From RBG-16-66-20 sp049651845 (lineage in GTDB: Bacteria > Pseudomonadota > Gammaproteobacteria > Burkholderiales > SG8-39): a DNA stretch of 20,569 bases. Positions 14,715-20,569 of this stretch are shown piece by piece. The position numbers and the translations under genes were made by a program. The stretch's first letter is position 1, and each line of letters begins with the position of its first letter. The DNA lies in contig JBASCW010000086.1 in the NCBI GenBank assembly GCA_049651845.1, forward strand, positions 1 through 20,569, in the 5' to 3' direction. A model generated the notes under the pieces. The model was not told the origin of the DNA. It did no database searches and was given only the letters and a program-made list of their open reading frames with translations.

Positions 14715-15410
14715 GTGGACGTAGAGCAGATCCGGGCGGTCGCGCAGCAGGCGAGCTTCGCCTCACTGATCATAGGGTTCACCACCGGGTTCCTGTTCAG
14801 CTTCAACCCGGTCGCCCTGGCCGCCATCCCGGTGTCGCTCGCGTATGTGACGAAGTCGCACGAGCAGCGCGTTGCTCTGCACTACGCGGTGGCGTTCGTC
14901 CTCGGAATGCTCCTGGTTCACATCGCGCTGGGCGCGATTGCCGCGCTCGGCGGCCTGTGGGTCCAGAAGCTGTTTGGGCGCTACTGGGGCTTGATCCTCG
15001 GTCCGCTGCTGATCGTACTTGGCCTTGCCTGGCCAGGCTGGATCAAGTTGCGCCTTCCGCAGATCGCGGTGCGGGCCCGTCGCGCGACAAGCGCCTTGGG
15101 CGCCGGCGCGCTAGGGGCCGCGTTCGCCGTGGCGGTCTGTCCTTTCTGCACGCCGGCCTTAGTGGTTCTGCTCGGCGTCGCGGCCGGGGTCGGGTCGATT
15201 ACCTTCGGCGTCCTGCTGCTCCTCGCGTTCGCCATCGGCCGCGCGCTGCCGATTCTCCTTGGCGGGTGGGCGGTCGGCGCGCTGGAAGCGATGAAGCCGT
15301 TGAGCAGGCATCAACGCGCCTTCGAGATTCTGGGCGGCGTGGTCCTGATTCTTTCGGGCCTCTACATGCTCAACGCGTTCTTTCTTTTCATACCGGAGCT
15401 GGCGGTCTAG
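14715..15410 (+). CDS. CcdA/DsbD-type membrane thiol-disulfide protein, atypical cysteines
   Basis: A 231-residue inner-membrane protein of the CcdA family with about six helices, expected to carry reducing power from cytoplasmic thioredoxin to periplasmic targets. It starts with GTG one base after the previous stop. TM1 has the family pattern FNPVALAAIP (30-39), but the Cys that normally follows the NP/SP is Val33. The later helix keeps a motif with two Cys, VCPFCTPAL (C142, C145). With no TM1 Cys the usual inter-helix disulfide cannot form, so it either works through the CPFC pair or binds or moves metal. It ends the plus-strand operon and overlaps the convergent gene by 23 bases at the tails. 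Confidence 0.83.
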   Translation: MDVEQIRAVAQQASFASLIIGFTTGFLFSFNPVALAAIPVSLAYVTKSHEQRVALHYAVAFVLGMLLVHIALGAIAALGGLWVQKLFGRYWGLILGPLLIVLGLAWPGWIKLRLPQIAVRARRATSALGAGALGAAFAVAVCPFCTPALVVLLGVAAGVGSITFGVLLLLAFAIGRALPILLGGWAVGALEAMKPLSRHQRAFEILGGVVLILSGLYMLNAFFLFIPELAV

Positions 15411-15621
15411 ATCTGCGGGAGTGCCAACGTCGCAAGGCGATGCCCGCCCAGATGGCCTCGACCACGCCGAACGGCCATGCACCTTGCAGAAACCCGTATG
15501 CTGAGGCGAGCAGACACGAAGCCGCAAAACCGAGGACGAACCAGGCGCTGCGGTCCTCGAGCGCGTAGCAAAGCATCATCGCGGTCACTGCAAACAGGCC
15601 GAAAATCGTCAGCAAGTCCAC
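15388..15621 (-). CDS. Small conserved-looking membrane protein
   Basis: A 77-residue protein with two to three hydrophobic helices (LLTIFGLFAVTAMMLCYAL, then FVLGFAASCLLASAYGFL, and a shorter GVVEAIWAGIAL) and an Arg-rich tail. The start is GTG at 15621, preceded five bases upstream by AGGAGG. A longer frame reaching back to 15699 would begin VGRGGFEPPT, which is the antisense translation of the tRNA 3' end and not protein. I recall similar unnamed proteins of this size with GAWPFGVVEAIWA, but cannot name a function. It lies inside the tRNA-repeat borders, convergent with the CcdA-like gene. Confidence 0.72.
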   Translation of the reverse strand: MDLLTIFGLFAVTAMMLCYALEDRSAWFVLGFAASCLLASAYGFLQGAWPFGVVEAIWAGIALRRWHSRRSRPPAPV

Positions 15622-15666
15622 GTTGCCTCCTAGGTCGAGACGCAAACGTACAGCGACCTGGCGCCG

Positions 15667-15699
15667 GGTCGGCGGTTCGAATCCGCCACGGCCTACCAA
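15667..15699 (+). repeat. tRNA 3'-end remnant, right copy of the 33-bp direct repeat
   Basis: Identical over 33 bases to 10738-10770, covering the variable loop, T-arm, acceptor strand and CCA of a tRNA. The preceding bases (CGCCG) no longer follow the anticodon-stem sequence seen at the left copy, and no tRNA 5' half lies upstream. The two copies are 4,929 bases apart, start to start, and enclose the YPC-ATPase cassette. Confidence 0.8.
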
Positions 15700-15731
15700 T
15701 CTCTCCTATCCGGAGCTGTAAGGGGCAGGTG

Positions 15732-16073
15732 CTACGCCGCCTTCAGCACGAAGTCGACGTGCACGGCGTCGAACGGAAATTCAATCTTTCCTTCGGCGTT
15801 CTTTCTCAGGACCCCTGCCGCGAGCAAGGCGCGCACGTCGCCGTGGACTGCTTTCACATCCCGCCCGGCGCGGCGCGCGGCTTCCCGCAGCGTCATCGCA
15901 TCGCCGCCCGTCATGGCTTTCAGCAAGTCCCAGCGTTTGGTGGTAAGCACCTTCCAGAGCAGATCCGCGGACGCGAAGGAGATATGTGTTCGGCGGCGCT
16001 TACCCGAGAAAGCCTCCAGCGCGCGCTGCTTCACGGTTTGCCGGCCAGCGACCGAAAGTGTCACCGTTCTCAT
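15732..16073 (-). CDS. HTH antitoxin-like DNA-binding protein (TumA/HVO_A0114 type)
   Basis: A 113-residue protein with a winged-helix region (about 54-90: WDLLKAMTGGDAMTLREAARRAGRDVKAVHGDVRALLAAGVLRK) and the closing segment FPFDAVHVDFVLKAA typical of the HVO_A0114 family, the antitoxin or regulator partner of TumE toxins. The ATG at 16073 overlaps the toxin stop as ATGA, the usual toxin-first layout of this pair. The frame extends nine codons further upstream, but the overlap favours 16073. It should neutralise the toxin and repress the operon; the toxin itself is broken here. Confidence 0.8.
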   Translation of the reverse strand: MRTVTLSVAGRQTVKQRALEAFSGKRRRTHISFASADLLWKVLTTKRWDLLKAMTGGDAMTLREAARRAGRDVKAVHGDVRALLAAGVLRKNAEGKIEFPFDAVHVDFVLKAA

Positions 16074-16364
16074 TTCAGCACCTCCTCGACCTCTGCCCAA
16101 AAATCGGCGAGTAACTGCTCGGCGCTCTTGAACCGATATTCGTACTCTTTCTTGCCGACATGCCTGTGATCACCCCTTGCCTGCCTCATTGTCGTAACGC
16201 AGAACGCACACTCCATCAACGACTAGGGCGAGCCGGTACCTGAGCCCGTGCTGCGAGCCGCGCACTGGCGCGGGCACCCGCCAGACCACCAGCTCGGCAA
16301 ATGCAGCTTCGCTCAACACGCGGCGCTCGTCGAGCAACAGCTCGGCCGGCATGTTGGAGATCAT
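16070..16364 (-). pseudogene. TumE-family toxin, frameshifted
   Basis: From 16364 (or the second ATG at 16352) the frame reads PAELLLDERRVLSEAAFAE, VVWRVP and VVDGVCVLRYDNEAGKG, then meets TGA at 16172-16170. Dropping one base from the four-G run (CCCC at 16173-16176 on the plus strand) restores GKGDHRHVGKKEYEYRFK and AEQLLADFWAEVEEV up to a stop at 16072-16070 that overlaps the antitoxin start. So the whole TumE-like protein of roughly 97 residues is present with one extra G. The C-terminal third carries the conserved DHRH and is lost without a shift. Sequencing error, true mutation or slippage on the G run are all possible. Confidence 0.82.
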
Positions 16365-16446
16365 GCCAACAGCTACCGCGCCATGGTGAAACCCGAGGCT
16401 TCATTCGAGATGGCGCGAAGCCGCTGACGCGGCCATCGCCTCCAGC

Positions 16447-16683
16447 CTACAGACTGGCGACGAACGGCGCGAGCATGATCGCGCCGACGAATCCGAGCGC
16501 GATGCCCAGGCCGATCCACCATCCGCCGGGCGCGGCAGGCGGCGATCGGAAGCTGGCGTAGGCCGCGGTATGCGGGCCCTCGCCGCGCTCCCATCTGCGT
16601 CGGCACCACAGGCCCCAGGCAAACGAGGCGATCCCTGCCGCGACCATCGGGAAGCCGATCAGGAATGAGTCCAGCGGGCTCAT
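16447..16683 (-). CDS. Small two-helix membrane protein, function unknown
   Basis: A 78-residue protein with two hydrophobic helices: FLIGFPMVAAGIASFAWGLW (residues about 7-26) and GWWIGLGIALGFVGAIMLAPFV (about 54-75), joined by an Arg-rich loop with CRRRW. I do not recognise it. Amino-acid make-up is sensible for a membrane protein, but the ribosome site is weak. It is on the same strand as the PG0541-like gene and spoT upstream and separated by 28 bases from the former. Confidence 0.6.
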   Translation of the reverse strand: MSPLDSFLIGFPMVAAGIASFAWGLWCRRRWERGEGPHTAAYASFRSPPAAPGGWWIGLGIALGFVGAIMLAPFVASL

Positions 16684-16711
16684 TCGTTCGGCCGGCGTCT
16701 CGCGCGCGCCC

Positions 16712-17011
16712 CTAGACGATCCGCTCGAGCGGCATCTGAAACATGCGAATGCGATCCGAGGGTCGGCGGATCTCGCCGTTTGCCGCCTCGATGCCGCTGA
16801 TCAGCGCCGCGAGCGGCGCCTCGTCCTGGAAGGCGATCATCACCACGGAGTTGGTGCTCGCGAAGGCGCCGGCGCCCAGGTGCGGCTCGGTGCCGTGGCC
16901 CTTGCCCTTGGCGCCGTCCCAGCTCGTGTAGTAGTCGATGCCGTTCTCCTTCAGGACCGCCATCACGCGGTCCATGAAGTAGCTGTTGAAGACGACCATC
17001 GCCAGCTTCAT
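16712..17011 (-). CDS. PII-like protein of the PG0541 (transporter-associated) family
   Basis: A 99-residue protein with the small ferredoxin-like alpha/beta pattern of PII-like regulators: MKLAMVVFNSYFMDRVMAVL as first strand and helix, GIDYYTSWDGAKGKGHGTEPHLG as the loop region, NSVVMIAFQDE as a strand, then a helix and a final strand. The W-x-x-x-x-G-x-G and EPHLG elements match what I know of PG0541-like proteins, often encoded beside RND or other membrane transporters. Here the neighbour is spoT, 43 bases upstream on the same strand. Ligand and partner are unknown. Confidence 0.75.
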   Translation of the reverse strand: MKLAMVVFNSYFMDRVMAVLKENGIDYYTSWDGAKGKGHGTEPHLGAGAFASTNSVVMIAFQDEAPLAALISGIEAANGEIRRPSDRIRMFQMPLERIV

Positions 17012-17054
17012 CGCTCCAGTTTCCCCTAAAGGGTCATTGGTTTCAAACGAGCGG

Positions 17055-19175
17055 CTACTCGCGCACGCGCGCGAGCTTCTCGACCTCCGGCAGGCGCCGC
17101 AGCGCGCGCATCACGCGCGCAAGGTGCTGCCGGTTGGCGACCTCGAGCACGAACAGCATCGAGGTGAACAGCGCGCGGTCCTCCTCCATGCTGATCGAGT
17201 CGATGTTGGAGCCGGCCTGCGCGATCTCGGAGGCGACCTTGGCGAGCACGCCGCGCTGGTTGGCCGCCGTGACGCGCAGCGCAGCGTGGAACAGGCGCGT
17301 GGTCTGGCGGTCCCATTCGACGTCGAGCCACTGCTCGGGCTCGACGCGCCGCGAGCGCACGGCCTGCCTGCATTCGGCCGAGTGCACCACCAGGCCCTGG
17401 CCCTTCTTCATCGAGCCGACGATCTGGTCGCCGGGAATCGGCCGGCAGCAGGAGGCGAGCTGCACCGCCATGCCTTCGGTGCCGCGGATCACGACGCTCG
17501 CCGGGCGGACCGCGCCGGCCTTGGCCTCGTCTCGCTCGGCCTTGCGCTGCAGGCGCCGCGCCACCACCGCCGGCAGGCGCCGGCCCAGGCCGATGTCGGC
17601 GAGGATCGCCTGCTTCGAATGCGCGCCCGAGTCGCGCACCACGCGCTCCCAGCTCGCGTCGTCGATGTCGGCCGAGCTCTGGCCGGCGGCCTTGAGCGCC
17701 TGCGCGAGCAGCCGCTCGCCGAGCGCCGCCGACTCGTCGTACTGCATGGTCTTGAGAAAATGCCGGATGTTGGAGCGCGCCTTGCCGGTGCGCACGTACT
17801 GCAGCCAGGCCGGGTTGGGCTTGGCGTAGCCGGTGGTGATGATCTCGATGCGGTCGCCGTTGCGCAGCTCGGTGCGCAGCGGCACCAGCTCGCCGTTCAC
17901 CTTCGCCGCGACGCACTTGTTGCCGATGTCGGTGTGCACCGCGTAGGCGAAATCCACCGCGGTGGCGCCGCGCGGCATCGACATGATGCGGCCCTTGGGC
18001 GTGAACACGTAGACCTCGTCGGGGAACAGGTCCACCTTGACGTGCTCGAGGAACTCCTGCGAGTCGCCCGACTGGCTCTGGATTTCCAGCAGCGACTGCA
18101 GCCACTGGTGCGTATTCTTCTGCAGCTCGGAGAGCGAGTCCGCGTCGCTCTTGTACATCCAGTGCGAGGCCACGCCCGCTTCCGCGAGGCGGTGCATCTC
18201 CTCGGTGCGGATCTGCACCTCCACGGGCACACCGTAGGGGCCGATCAGCGCGGTATGCAGCGACTGGTAGCCGTTGCCCTTGGGAATCGCGATGTAGTCC
18301 TTGAACTTGCCGGGCACCGGCTTGTACAGGCCGTGCAGCACCCCGAGCGCGAGATAGCAGGTCGGCGTGTCCCTGACCACCACGCGAAAGCCGTAGATGT
18401 CGTGCACCTCGGAAAACGACAGGTGCTTCTCGATCATCTTGCGGTAGATCGAGTAGATGTGCTTTTCGCGCCCGGTGATGGAGGCCGCGACCCCGGCCTC
18501 GGCGAGACGGGCCTTGATCGCCGTCTCGATCTTGCCCACGACCTCGCGGCGGTTGCCGCGCGCCGCGCGCGTCGCCTTGGCGAGCACGCGGTAGCGCATC
18601 GGGTGCGTGTGCGAGAACGCGAGCTCCTGCAGCTCGTGGAACAGCTCGTTCAGGCCGAGGCGGTTGGCGATCGGCGCGTAGATCTCCATCGTTTCGCGCG
18701 CCACGCGCCGGCGCTTGGCCGGCGCCACCGCGGCGAGCGTGCGCATGTTGTGCAGGCGGTCGGCGAGCTTGATCAGGATCACGCGCACGTCGCGCGCCAT
18801 CGCCAGCAACATCTTGCGGAAGTTCTCGGCCTGCGCGTCCTCGGCCGACTGGAACTCGATCTTGTCGAGCTTGGACAGGCCGTCGACCAGGTCCGCCACC
18901 GGCTTGCCGAAGGTGTCGGAGATCTCGGACTTGGTGACCGAGGTGTCCTCCATCACGTCGTGCAGCAGCGCGGCCTGCAGCGCCTGGCCGTCGAGGCGCC
19001 AGCCCGCGAGGATCTCCGCCACCGCGAGCGGGTGCGAGATGTAGGGCTCGCCCGACTGGCGCGTCTGTCCCGCGTGCGCCGCGCCCGAGAAGCGGTAGGC
19101 CTCGGCGACGCGCGCGACGTCGGTCGGCTTCAGGTAGCCGAAACGGGCTTCGTCGAGGACGGGAACAGCCGCCAT
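17055..19175 (-). CDS. spoT: Bifunctional (p)ppGpp synthetase/hydrolase
   Basis: A 706-residue RelA/SpoT homologue controlling the stringent-response alarmone. Domains in order: HD hydrolase (about 25-180) with H48, H72-D73 and D139 (LIKLADRLHN), synthetase (about 235-345) with YGFRVVV, GYQSLHT and VEVQIRT, TGS (about 387-450), the helical and zinc-finger-like middle, and a C-terminal ACT domain (about 628-706). The charge motif before the synthetase loop is KFKD (290-293), close to the RxKD type of bifunctional enzymes. Length is normal. The ATG at 19175 is the first possible start after an in-frame TAA four codons upstream, although no good ribosome site precedes it. It lies downstream of rpoZ in the standard order. 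Confidence 0.95.
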   Translation of the reverse strand: MAAVPVLDEARFGYLKPTDVARVAEAYRFSGAAHAGQTRQSGEPYISHPLAVAEILAGWRLDGQALQAALLHDVMEDTSVTKSEISDTFGKPVADLVDGLSKLDKIEFQSAEDAQAENFRKMLLAMARDVRVILIKLADRLHNMRTLAAVAPAKRRRVARETMEIYAPIANRLGLNELFHELQELAFSHTHPMRYRVLAKATRAARGNRREVVGKIETAIKARLAEAGVAASITGREKHIYSIYRKMIEKHLSFSEVHDIYGFRVVVRDTPTCYLALGVLHGLYKPVPGKFKDYIAIPKGNGYQSLHTALIGPYGVPVEVQIRTEEMHRLAEAGVASHWMYKSDADSLSELQKNTHQWLQSLLEIQSQSGDSQEFLEHVKVDLFPDEVYVFTPKGRIMSMPRGATAVDFAYAVHTDIGNKCVAAKVNGELVPLRTELRNGDRIEIITTGYAKPNPAWLQYVRTGKARSNIRHFLKTMQYDESAALGERLLAQALKAAGQSSADIDDASWERVVRDSGAHSKQAILADIGLGRRLPAVVARRLQRKAERDEAKAGAVRPASVVIRGTEGMAVQLASCCRPIPGDQIVGSMKKGQGLVVHSAECRQAVRSRRVEPEQWLDVEWDRQTTRLFHAALRVTAANQRGVLAKVASEIAQAGSNIDSISMEEDRALFTSMLFVLEVANRQHLARVMRALRRLPEVEKLARVRE

Positions 19176-19194
19176 GGGGAGAGTTTAGTCTTGG

Positions 19195-19234
19195 ATACCC
19201 GCAATGCGGGTATGGCCCGGCCCCCCCGCCGGGC
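19195..19234. repeat. Two adjacent perfect hairpins between rpoZ and spoT
   Basis: The 69-base gap holds two inverted repeats: ATACCCGC/GCGGGTAT (19195-19202 with 19206-19213, loop of three) and GCCCGGC/GCCGGGC (19215-19221 with 19228-19234, six-base C loop). On the minus-strand transcript they lie between the rpoZ stop and the spoT start. There is no T run, so partial termination, mRNA stabilisation or a REP-like element are all possible. Confidence 0.6.
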
Positions 19235-19244
19235 TGCGACGCCG

Positions 19245-19499
19245 CTAGAGCGTGGGCGTCGGCGCCGCGGCCGGCGCCGCGGGGACGGCCGCCGGCGTCT
19301 GGTTGCGCCGCAGGACTTCGGTGCCGATCTTGCCCACGGAGATCTCGCGCAGCGCGATCACCGTGGGCTTGTCGCGGTTGGGCTCGACCAGCGGCGAGGC
19401 GCCGGCGGCGAGCTGGCGCGCGCGGTAGGTCGCGGTCAGCGTGAGCTGGAAACGGTTGGAAATGCGCTTCAGGCAATCGTCAACGGTGATGCGAGCCAT
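19245..19499 (-). CDS. rpoZ: RNA polymerase omega subunit
   Basis: An 84-residue omega subunit that helps assemble and stabilise RNA polymerase. The conserved start MARITVDDCLKRISNRFQL, the TATYRARQLAAG helix, and KPTVIALREISVGKIG are all present. The C-terminal 15 residues are a low-complexity Ala/Pro tail, which varies in this family. It lies between gmk (18 bases upstream) and spoT, the usual arrangement. Confidence 0.95.
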   Translation of the reverse strand: MARITVDDCLKRISNRFQLTLTATYRARQLAAGASPLVEPNRDKPTVIALREISVGKIGTEVLRRNQTPAAVPAAPAAAPTPTL

Positions 19500-19517
19500 G
19501 ATCTGGTTTCCGATCCT

Positions 19518-20087
19518 TCAGGTTCTGGGTTTGAGTCGCTCGACGCGGATGATGGCCTGCAAGTCGCGCTTGGCCTCGTCGAAGTCTTTGTTGATTATAG
19601 CGTAGTTGAACTCCGGGGCGTGCGAGATCTCCTCCTCGGCGCTCGCCATGCGCCGGCGGATCACGTCCTCCGAGTCCTGGCCGCGCGCGCGCATGCGCCG
19701 CTCGAGCTCCGCGACCGACGGCGGCAGGATGAACACGCCGATGCACGCCGGGTAGAGCCTGCGCACCTGCTGCGCGCCCTGCCAGTCGATCTCCAGCACC
19801 AGGTCCTGGCCGCGCGCGAGCGCCTCGCGGATCACCGCCTGCGAGGTGCCATAGCGGTTGCCGTGCACTTCGGCGCTCTCGAGGAACTCGCCGCGCTCGA
19901 GCATGGCGAGGAAGGTCTTGTCGCCGACGAAGTGGTACTCGCGGCCGTTCACCTCGCCCGGCCGCGGCGCGCGCGTGGTGTAGGACACCGACAGCCGCAG
20001 CAGCGGGTCATCCTTGAGCAGCGCGTCGATCAGCGAGCTCTTGCCGGCGCCCGAGGGCGCGGTGATGACGAAGAGCAACCCGTTCAT
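19518..20087 (-). CDS. gmk: Guanylate kinase
   Basis: A 189-residue cytoplasmic enzyme making GDP from GMP and ATP. The P-loop is APSGAGKSS (10-18). The GMP-binding region has SYTTRAPRPGEVNGREYHFV and GEFLESAEVHGNRYGTS, followed by LVLEIDWQGAQQVRR and the lid region LERRMRARGQDSEDVIRRR. Length is normal. A good AAGGA ribosome site sits five bases before the ATG. Confidence 0.96.
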   Translation of the reverse strand: MNGLLFVITAPSGAGKSSLIDALLKDDPLLRLSVSYTTRAPRPGEVNGREYHFVGDKTFLAMLERGEFLESAEVHGNRYGTSQAVIREALARGQDLVLEIDWQGAQQVRRLYPACIGVFILPPSVAELERRMRARGQDSEDVIRRRMASAEEEISHAPEFNYAIINKDFDEAKRDLQAIIRVERLKPRT

Positions 20088-20106
20088 CGGCTTCCTTGCG
20101 TGCCTT

Positions 20107-20569
20107 TCATTCGATGTTCTGCACCTGCTCGCGGATCTGCTCGATGAGCAGCTTGAGCTCGAGCGCGCCGTCGGCGATCTTCAGGCCCGCGGCCTTGGAG
20201 GCGAGCGTGTTGGCCTCTCGGTTGAGCTCCTGCGCGAGGAAATCCAGCCGCTTGCCGACCGCGCCGCCCGTCCGGGTTCCTCCTTCGTTGATGACGCGCT
20301 CGACCTCGTCCAGGTGCGCGGCGAGGCGAGTGAGCTCCTCGTCGACGTCCGACTTCGCCGCGAACAGCGCGACCTCGGCGCGGATGCGCTCCTCGACGCC
20401 CGCGTCGATCACCTCGCGCAGCCGCTCGGCGAGCCGCGCGCGCTGCGCGGCCACGGCCTCGGGCACGAGCGGCCCGATCTCGGCGAGGCGCCTGCGCATC
20501 TCGGCCGCGCGCCCGAGCAGGATCGCGGCGAGCTTCGCGCCTTCGCGGCCGCGCGCCGCGCACAGGTCC
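20107..20569 (-). CDS. yicC: YicC/YloC-family endoribonuclease, 3' part
   Basis: The C-terminal about 150 residues of a YicC-like stress-induced RNase; the gene continues beyond the window end. The frame runs to the edge, beginning DLCAARGREGAKLAAILLGRAAEMRRR. It contains the family hallmark FAAKSDVDEELTRLAAHLDEV, then GKRLDFLAQELNREANTLASKA and the ending LIEQIREQVQNIE. Gmk starts 19 bases after its stop, the usual proteobacterial partnership. Confidence 0.93.
   Translation of the reverse strand, partial: DLCAARGREGAKLAAILLGRAAEMRRRLAEIGPLVPEAVAAQRARLAERLREVIDAGVEERIRAEVALFAAKSDVDEELTRLAAHLDEVERVINEGGTRTGGAVGKRLDFLAQELNREANTLASKAAGLKIADGALELKLLIEQIREQVQNIE

Noticed and set aside
15622..15699. 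N-terminal extension of the small membrane protein beginning VGRGGFEPPT
   Set aside because: This is the antisense reading of a tRNA 3' end, a known annotation artefact; the AGGAGG-preceded GTG at 15621 is the better start.
16986..20147. Plus-strand open frame of over 1000 codons opposite spoT, rpoZ and gmk
   Set aside because: It is antisense to three well-conserved genes; its Arg/His/Asp-rich repetitive composition is the normal shadow of GC-rich coding sequence.
1..20569. CRISPR array, transposase, integrase or rRNA
   Set aside because: I looked for regularly spaced repeats and recombinase motifs and found none; mobility is supported only by the tRNA-derived repeats.

Overview
The window comes from a GC-rich proteobacterium, most likely a betaproteobacterium (Burkholderiales/Rhodocyclales-like). 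The evidence is the core gene order at the right end (yicC, gmk, rpoZ, spoT, all on the minus strand), the czcI-C-B-A style efflux operon and the CadR/PbrR-type regulator. The genus cannot be fixed from the sequence alone.

Layout. (A) 1-350: lower-GC, hairpin-rich sequence with no confident gene. (B) 351-9477: heavy-metal efflux module. A CadR/PbrR-like MerR regulator (minus) is divergent from a plus-strand operon: a Zn/Cd/Pb P1B-ATPase (cadA), czcI-like, czcC, czcB, czcA, and a small periplasmic metal-operon protein interrupted by an in-frame stop. (C) 9478-10620: a short minus-strand module of an arsR-like repressor, a CDF transporter reduced to its two ends by an internal deletion, and a one-helix membrane protein. 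(D) 10621-15699: a cassette flanked by two 33-bp direct copies of a tRNA 3' end (10738-10770 and 15667-15699). It holds a P1B-ATPase with YPC in place of the usual CPC ion-site motif, a MerR regulator fused to a C-terminal HMA metal-binding domain, a secreted MerP-like HMA protein, a thioredoxin-fold CGKC protein, a CcdA-like membrane protein lacking the usual first-helix cysteine, and a convergent small membrane protein. (E) 15732-16364: a TumE/TumA-type toxin-antitoxin pair whose toxin is frameshifted. (F) 16447-20569: chromosomal backbone with a small membrane protein, a PII-like PG0541-family protein, spoT, rpoZ, gmk and the 3' part of yicC.

How the genes fit together. Module B would move divalent cations from cytoplasm to periplasm (CadA) and on across the outer membrane (CzcCBA) under one MerR-type promoter with a 19-bp spacer. 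Module D looks like a self-regulated system: two nearly identical operators (CCGTANNGCGGTACGG) sit in the -35/-10 spacers of the ATPase promoter and of the merR-HMA promoter. Downstream genes supply metal-binding and thiol-redox parts (HMA, thioredoxin, CcdA). Its substrate is not readable from sequence; a soft, thiol-loving metal (Cu, Ag, Hg) is my inference.

Recurrent signs of mobility and decay: the tRNA-derived repeats lie at module borders, and three genes beside them are broken (nonsense codon, internal deletion, frameshift). I consider module D, with the YPC ATPase and the MerR-HMA fusion, the best candidate for an undescribed system.
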